From the NCBI GenBank assembly GCA_035771175.1, contig CM069598.1, positions 20,381,438 through 20,445,437 on the forward strand: 64,000 nt of DNA, in the 5' to 3' direction. Every line of letters starts with the position of its first letter. Positions within the stretch are counted from its first letter, which is position 1. Below, in pieces: positions 35,501-50,500 of the stretch. Source of the stretch: Paratinospora sagittata. Lineage: Eukaryota; Streptophyta; Magnoliopsida; Ranunculales; Menispermaceae. Both the position numbers and the translations under genes were made by a program. The notes below the pieces were generated by a model. The model was not told where the DNA came from. It searched no databases and worked only from the letters and a program-made list of their open reading frames with translations.

Positions 35501-38500
35501 TTCCTTTCTTTCCATAAGGACCATAGCACCGCAAAGCACACAACCTTCCAATGGTCTCTCCATAAGGAAGGAATATTTTCCATAAAGGGGAAAATATTAA
35601 TGGTGTGGCCCACATCACCCACACCGGTCATGACAGGGAAATGAGCGCACCACCTACTCCAAACCTCCCTGGAAAAGGGACAACTCCAACATAAGTGTCC
35701 AACGGATTCCACATCCCGTCGACACAGATAACACCATGAAGGGGATAAACACATATTTGAAATTTTTTTTTGCAACATATCACGTGTATTGATTTTCCCA
35801 TGGGCAGCTACCCATCTCAAAAGCTTAACCTTTGATGGTACCTGTGCATTTCGTATTAGGTTATGATAGGGGGAACGAGACAACAAAGGGGTACATTAAG
35901 AATAGCATCAAAGAAAGATTTAGTAGAAAAAGAACCCGAGTAATCCCAAGGCCAAAGAATTCTATCGTTGCCACCTAAAGGAAAACAACCCTCCAAACAA
36001 TTAAGAAGAGACCCCAATTCCTGTTCAGCCCTAGGAGAAAGATTTTCCATCAAATGCAAATCTCATGACAGAGGGCCCCCGTCATCCCTAATAAAATCAG
36101 AGATAGGCCTATTATGGAGACTAGAATGCTGAAAAAGATTAGGAAATAACAATTGGAAACAAACATTCCCAGATCAAGAGTCTTCCCAAAACCGAATTAA
36201 ATTACCATTTTCCAGTTTGAGTCTAGTTAAAGGAAGGAAAGAGGGATAAACATAATGAATGAATTTCCAAGGACTTCTATAGGTACTCCTAACGGCCACA
36301 CCAACGTCTTGTAGATTATCCCTGAGCCCATGCCTGCTTCTGATCACCTTTACCCATAATTGCTCCTGCTCAATAAGAAAACTCCACAACCACTTTCCAA
36401 CCAAGGCTTTATTTCTAGCTGAAATATTGCCAATTCCCAAACCACCCTGTTTCACCTTCATCTGAACAATTCTCCAAGCCACAAGATGAGATCCATGCAC
36501 CTTATCATCATTCTTCCATAAGAAATCCCTCATCAACTTCTCCAAGCAATCAACCACCTTTCTGGGAATACTAAATATAGAGAGGTAATATGTTGGGAGG
36601 GCATCCAAAATTGATTTAATTAATGTAAGACGACCACCTTTAGACAAAAAACATCTCTTCCATCCATCCAATCTTCTGGCCACCTTAGACACCACTGGAT
36701 CCCAAAAGTCAATCCTTGAAGGATTATCCCCAAGCGGCATTCCCAAATACTTCAAAGGCCATTGAACAACAGAACACCCCAAATGACTTGCCATATCCCT
36801 CAACCGTTTTGGCTGCACATTGATACCAGCTAGTTGACTTTTGGCCATATTAATTACCATGCCCGACAACCAACAAAAACATTTCACAACCATTGATGCA
36901 TTGGAAATATGATCCTCATTACTTTCCAAGAAAATCAAGGTGTCATCCGCAAACTGCAAATGAGAGACTTCAACATTGTCGCTACCCACTACAAAACCCG
37001 ACAATAGACTAGATTCTCTAGCCTTATCAAACATTCGACCCAACACATCCGCCACCAAGGTAAACAGAAATGGAGATAAGGGATCACCCTGCCTCAAGCG
37101 CCTCTCTCACCAAAAATCTTCCCCACCTTAATACACTTCTTCATATATCAACTGTCTGAGCTACTCTTACATTTCCGTTAAGGCTTTAGTTTGTATGTCT
37201 AACTTTACTAGTTATATCTTTCATATAACTGAACATCCTAATCTATGGTATGCGCAGTTGTTGAGCGTGTTTCTAAAATGTCTAGGGTGTAGTTCCTTTA
37301 AGATTTAAGAGAATAAGATATAAATCATCTTTTCCAATTTATACTCCTATTGCATTTTAAAGAGCAAAGCCTTTTGAGAACTTGTCTTGGACTTGCACAG
37401 ATTGTTTCAGAATCACACGCGGTACATGAATGTTTACCTTTTTCTCACTGGCAACATATTCCAAACCAATTCTTAGTTAATTAGTAATAACGATCTTCCT
37501 CTCCGATGTTCTTCTTGTTGGAGCACCTGATTCATGTTGTCTACATAATAGGACATATTGTATAGTCTTCTTAAGGCAATAGGTGGTATTTCTGGTTGAG
37601 AACCTTCCAATTCAACAATATTATCATGACACACATGCAACTATGATCACCTTGTGAACACACTTGCAATTTAAGTGATCTTCACCCCATAAGATAATTT
37701 TCTATTCCTTACTTGCTAGCATTATTGCATCCTCAATCCTCATAGTGATCAAGTTTTGATGATTTTTTTGAATGAACTAGGAAACTTACTAGTATCATTA
37801 GATATTTAATTGGATCATCCTCGTATACATGGAGACAATCACGCATGGTAAAGGAAATGCCTTTACACATAGATGATAATTTTGCTAATGGCAGGCAGAT
37901 TCTAGATGACCCCCTAAACTCTAGAAGTGCATTGATTCTAGCCTCACTTCATCTAGCTTCAAATATTTTTTGCACTTATTCAACATTGAGAAGTCTTATA
38001 ACTTTTCTAGTTAAGTTTCTTTTTCCTTGCTTAAGTACTGAAGGCGTCTTAGCACAAAAAGTTCTAATTATGGAAGACTCAATAAGCTCATGTTTGAATA
38101 TGAAAAACATGATACTAAGGCTAAGTAGTTGATAGCAGGCATAAAACCTTGTCAAATCAAATATGACATGAATCTACTACTGAATTGAATTCATGTAGCC
38201 GACCCCATGAAGTTAGGATAAGGTGTAGTTGAGTAATTGAATCGAGATAGTTTTTTTTTGGGATAGTATTATTGGTGAAGGAAGAGCAACCTGCAGTTGT
38301 TATGTCTAGTACTGTGAGAATAAGGCTAGCATAGCATTGTTCACAAAGAGGTCAACGTTGTAGCATAAAACTTGTGGAATGTGATTGACATTTCATCAAG
38401 GAGAACTGGAGGAGTTATAATCAGTATGCCTTTTGCAAAGAATGAAGACTAAGTAGCTGATATGTTTACTAAAGATTTGGGTGGCCCATCCAAAGAATTC

Positions 38501-41500
38501 TATGTGAGCTGGGTATGCAGGAGGATATCAACTCAATAGCTTGAAGGCAACTAGACAAGTGTCGTAATGCGTCTTCGTTAAGATTAATGATATGTGGTGG
38601 AAATGTTGTACTTGTTCTGTATTTTACATCTATTTTTGTTTGCTAATAAGTATCTATCTATTATATATGCTAGTATAATATATCTTTATTTTTATATAAA
38701 GATATATATATAATATATCTGATGTATGTATTCTGTATGTATATATATCTTGTCTCTTTCATTTTTTATTCTCCTCTAAGTTAGACTATAGATTTTAATG
38801 ATTGGATTATGAGTCTTAACTCTCTTCTTGTGAGAATAAGAGTCTTAACTCTCTTCTTGTGAGAATAAGAGGTATGCATAGAAAACTATTTGTCTCAACA
38901 AAGAAACCCAAAATTTTGTTACTTTTTGGTTTTTAAAAAAGCAGAGATTTTCAATCTTTTGTTATGGTGGGAATATCATATAATAATTGCTCATGCTTGA
39001 AACGTAATTTTGTGTCCAAAATTTGTATAAGACGAATAAGATGTGTAGTTATTAAAAAAATGATTATTTGGGAAATTTCTATGAATTTAAACCATTTGTG
39101 GTTGCTCCTTAGCGTGGTTGGTAGTGGCCTTGCCTGACTGCAACCATTTGTTTTATTTTTTTTCCTTGTCTATGGTGTAGGTTTATTGCAATGATGGCTG
39201 CAGCCGGCTAAAGCAATGACTCTTGCTGGTTGGTTGATCATCATCTTTCAACTCCTCGGCTGCAAGAAATATACATTCAGAACAAGATTGAAACTTATTG
39301 TGAATTGGACCTTAACATGCAATTAAGTGGTTAAAAATGATAATGTTAATCCAATCTACTGCTGCTTCTATTAGAGCAATGACACATTTCTACACCGTGT
39401 ATCCCCCAGAAATGCTCACTTAGGCTTCAAAAGCAACATGTCTAGTTTAGATGGCATTTGCCAACTCTACCATTAATATCTGTGGTATCTAAAAGAATAA
39501 AGGTTGCTAAAAGTTAACATACTAATAAGAAGTAGATGTAGAAGCTCTAAAACATAATCCAAAGCTTCTGACTTTTTTATTATAGAGCTTCAATCAATCT
39601 CCACAATGAGTAATGGTTTGTTCCAAAGCTTGTATAAAGTTATGCAGAGTTTCCAAACAATCCGTTGAAAATGGGTTAAAATCTCTCCACTTTGTTTGTT
39701 TGAACTTTGAAGTCTAGTAAGATATTGATTTTCCTGGTGTTGACTAAGAGCTTGCGATGCTAGGAAAGTTGTTGTTTCCAACATTATCATTTTCACACGT
39801 GCCCTTTTGTTCAATTATCACTGATGTCAGATGTATGTGTTCCTTTGTGGATGGTATTGTTATTTGCATAGAAGCTTCTCGTTGTTGTGTTTCCCTTTTG
39901 TTTCCAGTTTTCTATGTTCTTATATTCTTTTGTTGTTTCTTCTTGATAGGTCATAGCGACCTGTGTGCTGCTTTTTGTTTCTCTTTTGTATCAGCCATTC
40001 ATTTCAACAAAATTTTTCAACTTCCAAAAAACTGATATTATTGTTAAGTGGAAGGAATCTTCTTAGTAGTGGACCATTCGCCCTTATTATTGGTTTCACC
40101 ATAGTAGATTTTCCAACAATAAATCATTGAATCGCATGCATACACACTCTTTTTCTCTCTCAAACTCTCTGCAACTTCAGTTTGCAGAGATGACTATAGT
40201 TTAAAAGACTTCTCCCTCTTGCTATCCTTAACTGTATTTTTTCCATTAATCTCATAAAGAAAACAGCTGGGATCTCCTTCAGATGGGGTAGGCTGAGATG
40301 GCAGTTAGCCTGTTAGGTCTAATTTGTTGTTTATCTTATTCTATGATTCCATAGGATCTTTATTTGTTTACTTTATTTATTTGTTTCTGTGGTTTGACAG
40401 GTCAAACACCGACAATTTATTGTGAAGTTCTGGAATAGATCTCTGAACCCTCTAACTTGGGCAGAAATATTGTGTCAAGTTTTGGTTGCAGCAGGGTTTA
40501 GTTCAAAAAGAAGTCATTTGCAAAGGGAGTCCATTAATAAGGTATTCTGACAATATCAACTAATTTAATTTATAGATTTGTGGTTGAACTTTGTACCACT
40601 TTTGTGTAAATCATGTCCGTGTTCTAGTAGGCACCTTGTGTTATAAGTTTGCATCTTTGTCCTTGAAATACATTTATATGTTCAGTACGATGTTATTTCA
40701 ATCGGAGCTGACAAATGACTGGAATTTTGAATCTCGTAGCTGCTCTGCATTTTTGAGAATTGGGTTGATATGAATTGAAATAAATAAATAATGTCTCTAG
40801 CAATGTAGTCAAGGGGCACAAGTGGGACTTGAAATCCCTTCTCGCGAGATGGGACATCATGCATGCCTATGAGCGTTCTTATTGTAGTCATAGCTCGAGT
40901 TTTACTGCATTATATTGTAGGATTTGTATCGGACTAATTCAAAAGAGCATGGTTGTTTCCTCCTTTTTTATGACATTTCTTCTTGATTCTTGTGCATTTA
41001 TTCAATTACCTCATATCTTATCCTGGCTTATGAGCCTTTTCTAGAAAATGGTTGCTTAAACGTGATCGTTTCTTTTATTCTTCATACCTACTTTATTAAA
41101 ACTCAAAAATGCTTATTTGTCTTTGTAACCCTTCATGCCTATTCTAACTTTATAAAGTGAGTGACCTATATCTACTTCTCTTAAAATCCCATTTTGCAAG
41201 ATGGGACATTATTCATGCCCATGGGAGTTCTTATTGTAGTCGTAGCTTGAGTTTTACTGCAGTATTGTATGTACTAGTTCAAAAGGACATGGTTGTTTCC
41301 TCCTTTCATATGACTTCTCTTCTTGATTCTGGTGCATTTATCCGCATCCTGACTTATGAGACTTTTCTAGAAAAATGTTGCTTAAACGTGATCGTTTCTT
41401 CTATACTTTATACCTACTTTATTAACAACTCAAAAATGCTTCTGTCTTTGTAAACCTTCATACCTATTGTAACTTTATAAAGTGAGTGACCTATATCTAC

Positions 41501-44500
41501 TTTTCTTAAAATCCCATTTTGCTAGATGGGACATTGTTCATGCCCATGGGAGTTCTTATTGTAGTCGTAGCTCTAGTTTTACTGCAGTATTGTATGTACT
41601 AGTTCAGAAGGACATGGTTGTTCCCTCCTTTTATATGACATCTCTTCTTGATTCTGGTGCATTTTTCCTCATCCTGACTTATGAGCCTTTTCTAGAAAAT
41701 GTTGCTTAGGCATGATGGTTTCTTCTATACTCATACCTACTATGTTAACAACTTAAAAGCTATGTTACCCAGACTCTTTACTTTAGCCCAACGTACCCGT
41801 GTCCGACACTTCATCATACAACATGGGTATGGGATATGTGTCCGACACTTTAGATTTTAGAATATAATATGTAGATTCTCCAATGGAAAGAAGAGAAAGC
41901 ATGAAAGAAGATAATGACTAATAGGTGAAATTCATTTAAATGGAAAAAGAAAATGGACAATAAATGAGTGAAAAGAAGAAAAAGAAAGAAAGAATTACAT
42001 ATAATATAGCCAAGTCCTCGTATCCTACAATTTGAAAATAAGCAAGTCGGACGTCTAATTACGTACCCATATCCGACACCCATACCCGAGTCCAGGTAAC
42101 ATAGCTTAAAAGTGCTTAGTTGTCTTTGTAACTCTTCGTATATTTGGAGTATCAGGTGATGGCACATATAATCTTTTGTTTGTTATATTCCTATCCTAGT
42201 TTTTATTGAAAACTCTTGTGACTTAAATGTAATTAAAATGCTAAATATGAGGAATATGTACGGCCATTTTCTAGTTTCTGCCTTCTTGAAGGTGCTTTGT
42301 CAAATGCACGTTATTTTACCTGATATTGATGTGAATTTATACTTTTGTAATATGTGTGGTAAAAACAAATTTTGCTGAAGACTGATTTTGTGCTTTTGAT
42401 TGATATTTCCTCTAGTGTCACCTATGCTGCATTGTCTTCTTTGTTTCTTTCTTCTAGCTCATTGGTTTCTAAGATGCATTTTCTCTCTAGATTATTTTGT
42501 CTAGTTCATTAGTGTTTTAATCTTTAATTGTATGCTGACAATTTGGGCTGCTTTCCCTCTTTAGATTAATGAATCACCCATGTGCCTTAAAAAAGATTTT
42601 CATATACATTTCTATGCATTTGTTGTACTTGAATGGAAAATTTCTTACAGTAAGCTGTAGAATGTAGATTTGGATTTGAAATATGCATGTCAAGATTCAC
42701 CTTGTTTACTTTATCTTGTCAACTCTTTGTAGGAAGATAATCGTCTCATAGAGTATGGATTATGTCCTGGTACTTTAAAAAGTGTATTGTTCAGTCTTCT
42801 TTCTGAGCAAGGAAATAATGGAATGAGAGTGTCTGAGATGGCAAAAGCTTCACAGGTGAGTTGTAGGAAAATCTCGCTCTCACTCTCTCATTTTTCAGAA
42901 AAAAAATTTATTTCATTTGACTGACAAATATCTGGTCCTGTTTTGAAGGTTGTTGAATTGAAGCTCACCGGCAGAACTGATGAATTGGAACATTTGATCT
43001 GTTCGACTCTTTCAAGTGACATCACTTTGTTTGAGAAGATATCACCATCTTCTTATCGCCTGCGTATTAATCCTTTAAATACTAAGGAAGCAGTAGGAGA
43101 TTTAGACTCACATACTGACTGCGGAAGTATAGATGATGATTCTGGAGATAGCATCACAGAAGGAAATATTGATGAATCTGATGATTCTGATATGGATTCT
43201 GCTAGAATGCATCTGAGTATAGTAAATTATAAAGACCGTCATAAGAATACCAATAATATGGATCCCAATATGTTGGTTGAGCACAATGAAATTGATGAGA
43301 GCCATACAGGCGAAGTCTGGGTTTTAGGGTTGATGGAAGGTGAATATTCAGATCTAAGTGTTGAAGAAAAGTTAAATGCTTTGGTGGCTTTGGTTGATCT
43401 TGCAAATGCTGCATCCAGTACAAGAATGAAGGTATAAATTAGCCTTAAAACTTCATGTTCTAGTTTTGGTGCAATGATTGATACTTTTGTCAAATTTCTA
43501 TGCTTTCTGGTGACCTAATATGATTAAGTTGTGAAGTACATGAAATATAGACTTAGTATAAAGGGCATACTAGTGCACAAGGGTCGTGCTAATGCAAGGT
43601 TTGGGGAAGGGCTGATGTACATTATACATAGGTTTACCCTGCAATTTGATCTGTTCAGAATGATTTGTTTGATACTGCTATATGGTTTAATTTGTTTGAT
43701 TGACGTTGAAGCAAAATGAATCTAAAATGAACTATTATGATTAAGTTGCGAAATACATGAAGATTGTAAAGATGGTGATGATTCTTGAAGTTACTTCTAG
43801 AGCTCCTTATGCAAATTACTCCAAAACAATTTAGAAACCTTTAGAAACGCTTGAAACTTACTTTCCTAAGCTATTTAAAAATTAAAACATAAAAACTTTC
43901 AAATCCTATTATAAGAAAATATCTTATGATTTGGACGGAGATCCTACTTGCACTCCCTTTTCAAAAAGGTTCCAAATCCTATTTTCTCATCACACATCAT
44001 AATGGTCATATTAGCACTGATGTTTTTATTTGATAGAGAAGAAAATCCTTTATTCATGCAAAAGTAATGCAAAATCATAGGTCTAGATGTGTTCTCGTAG
44101 GTGTAGGATGTCTAACACAAAACACAATGAAAATGGGTTTTCAACATTTCGAGAATCAAAATCCTACTTGATGCAAAGTTCAGTGGCCTAGAGGTTGTGA
44201 ATTTCTAGGCCAAATGATGTGTTTGAATTGTTATATGTGATTTCTCATAGGTGTAGGATGTTTAACACAATGCTAATGAAAATGGGTGTTTAACATTAAT
44301 TAATTGTCAAAAATCAATATCCCACCTGATGCAAAGTTCAGACCACCTAGGGGTTGCGAATTTCCCGGTCAAATAATGTGCGGAAGCTTAATTTTTTTGA
44401 TTCTTTTTAACTACTAGGGTTAGTTGTATTTTCCTAATTACTGTTTTTTTTTACTTAGTTATGACCTCAAGACTGTGCATGTGGAGAACATGTAGATTGA

Positions 44501-47500
44501 CTGCTCTTTCTAAGTTATTGACTTTCCTTAGTCATGATTTATTGTGCATTGAGGATCATTTGATTCATATGATCTTGGCTAGGATTTTGTAAGAGTCTCA
44601 ACAAAAGGCATTTCTACCATCCCGCATCATGGTGGAGCGAAGCTTAAGAGATCATCAGCAAAGCAGATCAAATTGCAAAAGCCTTCCTATGGCCATGTGA
44701 CAAGCTTAAATAGTATGAAGGAAATGAGCAAATCATTAGAATTTCTTCCAATTGATTCTTCCATACCAATCTCAAAGCCTTGTGGGAAGGAGAACTCCAC
44801 TAGCAGGAGGAGTGGTTTCTGTAGGCAGGGACGCTCCAAAATGATGGAGGAAGTAGTGTTGAAAGGGCATCCGTTGCAATCTATACTCTTAGGATATGAT
44901 CGTAGATTCAATAGCTATTGGCTTTTCCTTGGCCCTTGCAACATGGAGGATCCAGGCCACAGGAGAATATATTTTGAGTCTTCTGAAGATGGCCACTGGG
45001 AAGTGATTGATACTGAGGAGGTAATAATGGCTTATGGGGAACCAGTTCAGCACTTTGTGGCGTTCCCTTGTTATTGAAATCTACATATGCTTCCTTTCTT
45101 TTCTTTTTATTTTTCTTTTTATTTATTTTTTGTTCTCTACGTTTTCTTCTTTGTGAGAGACAACTATTGACTTAAAACTCTTGCAGGCTTTATGTGCTTT
45201 ATTGTCAGTTTTGGATAGCAGAGGTGCACGTGAAGCATGTCTTCTTACTTCTTTGGAGAAGCGGGAAGCTTTTCTTTGTCAATCCATGTCCGCAAAATTT
45301 GGAAATGACGATGAACCTAAGCAATCAACACAATCTGAGCAATCTAGCATTGATATAAGTAGAGCTGATGGTTCTCCAATGTCTGCTGTGGACAACAATC
45401 TGATCCTTTCTGAGACTGTTAAGGATTCTTTGGTTTCATGTGGTGCAATTGTTCTTGATGTTGGAAGGAAGGAAGAAGATGAAAAACAAAAATGGAGTCG
45501 CTGTCAAGCATTCGATGCATGGATATGGGATTGTTTCTACTCCGGTCTTAATACAGTAATGTATGGCAAAAAGTCATACCTTGATTCGCTGGCTCGCTGT
45601 GCAAGTTGTCATGACCTATACTGGAGAGATGAAAGGCATTGTAAGATATGTCATACCACCTTCGAGTTGGACTTTGATTTGGAAGAAAGATATGCCATCC
45701 ATGTAGCCACTTGTAAAGAGAAAGAGGATGACAACATGTTTCCAAATTATAAAGTTCTACCATCACAACTACAAGCGCTCAAAGCTGCGCTTCATGCTAT
45801 TGAGGTGAGCAATTGTTTGGCAAATGGTTCTTTTTTTACATTGATTCATTATATATTTGTCTTCATGATTGATATGTTCATTTGAAATTTTGATCATATA
45901 AACTTTAGAAGTGTGTTTTAGAGTCCATATACTGCATTAAAAAATTTCACTTAGTAAAGTTTCCTTTTGTTTTTTTACCATTCTTATATTTATGTCTTGG
46001 AGACATTGCAACAATCTTTTCCAAGCTACTCATCAATACACTTTTTTGCAAGTAATATTTACTAGCAAAAAAAGAACTATGGTGCTATGTGCATGCTACT
46101 TGAGCAATAACTTGACTTCTGTTAGTTTTTTTGTCTATTCTTTTACTTGTAAACATTTTATATGAAATTTACTAAAATTGTTAGTAGGTTGATGAAATAT
46201 CTATTATATTCTTATGCACCATTGTTAACAATTAAAACTCAATTTTCTTCCTTGTTTTCATATTATTGTATTGTCAGCAAGACATTCTAAATGAATACAG
46301 TTTTTTTTTTAGCAGAAACAAATATATCATTAGAATTAATAACTGCAAACTGAAAATACATCCAAGGAGGCACCAAAAGTGCGTCCAAACATAAAAGTTC
46401 CATCACCTGGAAACCCAATTCAAGAAAAAATGGCTGAAATTACAGCTGAAACAAGCAACTTCCCCAATCCAAAACCCAATCCGACAAAGAGGGACCCTTA
46501 ACAAGCTCCGCCGTGTGCACCCAAGAGCTAGCCACGAACCTAATGTCGTCCCATAACTTATTGGCCTCCCTGCGATTCTCATTGAAAATTCTGTTATTTC
46601 TCTCAAGCCAAATATGCCATAGTGTAGAAAAAGAAGCTACTAAAGCCACCTCTTTTGCTACGCTAGAAGTGATGGAAGTATTTGACAATGTCATGCACTC
46701 CGTTAAACTAGATGGAATGGAAAACCTACCCCCTGAGAAGGACCATTTTTTCCACAATTCATTTGCCACCTTACACTGCAAAAAGAGATGATCTGATTTT
46801 TCCTCCGCCTGAAAGCAAAGCACACAACACTGTGGAGACAAATGCATATTAGGAAGACGTCTTTGAAGTAGATCCATGGTATTAATCTTCCTATGGGCAA
46901 GTAGCCAACCAAACACTCTAGCCTTAGATGGAATATGTGTTTTCCAAATGTTTGCCGCTAATGGAAAGTGTGGTATGTATTGATTGACTGAGGTTTGAAT
47001 GGCTTCACCTAGTGATTTACATGAGTAATCCCCATTAGGTTCTAGAATCCATTTGAATTTATCTCGGTTATGCGATAGATGGATGGGTTGTAGGATAGCT
47101 AGCAAATTGACTATTTCCCCTTGTTCCCTAGGTGTTAAGGCTCTATAAAAATGGAAGTTCCATGATATGGAGTTGGATGGAAGTGGGTGATCCGAGATGA
47201 TGAATTTGGAAATGGGTTGTTTGTGAAGAGAAGATAGACATACAAGCTTGGAAAGGAAGATGCCAAGGAGCCATTGCCAACCTAGTTGTCCTCCCAGAAA
47301 CAAAAGGAATCCCCATCTCCAACCATTGAACGGACATACTCAGCAACCACGTCTGCCAAACACCCAATTAACTTCCACGGCCCTCTAAAAGAAAATCTTC
47401 CCCTGTGAGTCTCCCCATCATCATGGAATAGTATAGATGATCTCCCATATCGACTGACAATCACCCTCACCCATAAGGAATTTTTCTCATTCAACATTCT

Positions 47501-50500
47501 CCAAAGACATTTTCCACATAGAGCCAGATTCTTCAACGTGATATTCCCAATGCCTAGACCCCCCTTCTCTATTGGCCTCTGTACTGTTTCCCATTTGATA
47601 AGATTTTTTAAACCATTCTCCCCCTTGCCCGCCTAGAAAATTTTCTTGATCATCTTCTCAATTCTTCAAGCGACACCACATGGGATTTCGAAAATTGAGA
47701 GGAAGTACGTTGGGATAGCTTCTAGCACTGCCCTGATCAATGCTAGTCTGTCGCCTTTAGGCAAGAAAGCACGTTTCCATCCCTCCAATCTGCGAGATAT
47801 GGTGGAGATGACGGGATCCCAGAATTCTTTGGATTTAGGATTTCCCCCCAATGGTAAACCCAAATATTTCATAGGCCAACCACCCACAGAGCACCCCACA
47901 GAATTAGCTAGCCTTAGGATTACATCTGGATCCATATTAACTCCAGCCATCTGGCATTTCGCCATGTTCACTTTCAACCCAGAAAACTCGGTAAAACAAT
48001 GAAGGACATGCAGGGCATTGTTCACATTTGTTTCTCCTCCTTGCAACAAAAATAGGGTATCGCCAGCATACTAAAGCAAAGAGACTTCAACTTTATCCTT
48101 ACCCACTTGAAAACCTTTCACTAAATCACACCTTCTTGCTTGGGACATCATTCTAGCAAGGCCATCCCCTACCAAAGTGAAAAGAAAAGGGGAAAGAGGG
48201 TCACCTTGACGAAGATCCCTACTCGCCGCAAACTTTCCCCTTGGTCTCCTATTGATAACCACTAAATATGTGACAGAGGTTACACAACCCATCATCCAAC
48301 TAATCCATCGGTCCCCAAAGCCCTTTTGTTGCAGCACATGCCAAAGAAATCCCCAGTCTACTGTGTCGTAAGCCTTGGCAAAATCCACTTTAAACATAAC
48401 CCCTGCCTTCCCCCCCGCCCTGTAGTCTTCAATTGCTTCATTGGCCACAAGAACTGCCTCTAAAATTTGCCTTCCTTGAATAAAGGCAGCCTGAGATTCA
48501 TCCACTGTTTTGTGCAACACAGATTTGAGTCCCGAAGACAATGTCTTAGAGATTATTTTTTACAGACTAGTGACTAGGCTTATAGGCCTATAATCTTTCA
48601 AGCTCCGGGAGTCGCCTTTTTTGGGGATTAAGCATATGTATGTTTCATTAGCCATATTGTTAATCACCCCACTATGATATAACTCCTGGACCACCTTCAT
48701 AATATCCCTCTTCACCACATCCCACGCCTTCTGAAAGAATGACATAGTGAACCCGTCTGGCCCCGGAGCCTTAGCCCCATCACAACTGAAAATCGATGTC
48801 TTCACCTCAGCCTTCTGGAATGGTTGTTCAAGAACCTCCCTCTCAGTTTGAGAAATAGCCCCCCAATCAAGCTCCTCGATCAACCAGGCATGACTTTTCT
48901 CATCATTATACACCTTAGTGAAGTATGCAACAATCTCATCCACCACTTCTTTTTCCCCCCACAATGCATTCCCCATTCTCCTTCTCAATAGAAGAAATCA
49001 TGTTCTTGTTGCGCCGGCTGTTTAGCAATCTATGGAAGAAACCGGAATTTGCATCCCCTTCCTTGAGCCATTTAATTTTGGCTTTTTGAAGGGCCATCCT
49101 ATCCTCTCTGAGACAAATCTCTTCCAATTCTGCCTTGTAGAGTTTTCGAAAGGTTTCCATTTCTTCAGACCAAGCACCTCTCTCCACCATACCATCCAAG
49201 GACCCAATGATCGCCTCAATCTCCTTCTTCTTGAAACTCATCGCCCCAAAAACCTCTCTATCTCAATCTAAATGAATACAGTTGTAAAGGTCATAGCAGG
49301 AATGCTTTGGTAAACCTATTTTTATTAGCCAAACCAGGATTTCAATTTTACTGAAAACTTATCCAATTTTTTAGTTTATTAACTTTTGGAAATGAACGCC
49401 TTGTCCAAAACGATACGATTGATTGTACATACACTTATTGATGAAACTTCTAATCAAATACAAGAAAGTAGAAAGCACATAAGATAGATACACAAGTCTC
49501 TAACTACTTTAGACAGCCATGTCATTGCAGCACTCCTGCTACCTACTATTCAAGGCACCTGATTATCTAATGGTCATGAAGGCAACCACGTTATTCATGG
49601 AACTAAAATTTTATCAAAAAATAAGTGGGTGCACATAGACCATTCCAGTGTTGTCAAGCTGGCGTCAGGATAATGTCTAGGTGATTGGTCCCATCTAGGT
49701 GAAGTGGTGTCTAGATGATGTGTAGGTTTTGAACAACATTTATTTATACCTCCCTAAGTAAATAAATAAATAATTTTACACACAAGCTCTATTCGTATGA
49801 TTACATGCATATTCTGCAATATGAAAGAAATATAATATTCGTGGTGGTCACTATAATATTTTCATAAGATTTAGTGTCAAATTTTGCGCAAATCAAATTG
49901 ATAGAAATATATGTAATTAATAATTTGTTTGGGTTTGCACAGCATGTGACATGATTGAAAATTTAGATACTAGGTTTATTTGGGTACAGCAGTGGCTATT
50001 TGAGATTGATGCTCACATCCATGTACCATACTGTTGAATATTAAAACGTGGAAGCAGGGGTGAGGGGCCATTAGGCCCATTACAACGTTTTTAATCAAAG
50101 TCTGAGGCTTATCCTCAACCATAACAATTTAAGTGGGTATGAAAAAAATCATACCTCACCTCTACCTCTTCTATTTATTATTATTATTTTTCTGTACAAA
50201 TTATGTAAATCATGAACATTTTTTTCTTTTTGTAGACCTCAGAACATGTAGGAAGACTTGTTTTAAGGTGAATCTTGATGTGTAATCCTCAAAGCCATTA
50301 AAATACTGGTCCTAGCCCTTTATTTCCAATCATCTATTTCTTTATTAGTTAAATTGGTATGTGCTTTTGTATGTTGAATTTGCTGAAATAATGTACTTTC
50401 TGTGTTCAGGCAGTAATGCCCAAAGATGCTTTAGTTAGTACCTGGACAATATCTACTCGCAAACTTTGGGTCAAGCGCCTGCGACGTGCCTCATCTTTGT

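Larger units (their letters stand above)
37141..40400. other. Remainder of RLT3-like intron 9
   Basis: Mostly AT-rich. It holds a copia remnant (about 38290-38900) and small ORFs of 60-95 codons (37845-38132, 39757-40035) with no recognised domain. Confidence 0.5.

Noticed and set aside
41157..41453. Repeated ORFs of 71-98 codons as a small gene family
   Set aside because: They are copies of a tandem intron repeat with no domain, and lie inside an intron of the RLT3-like gene.
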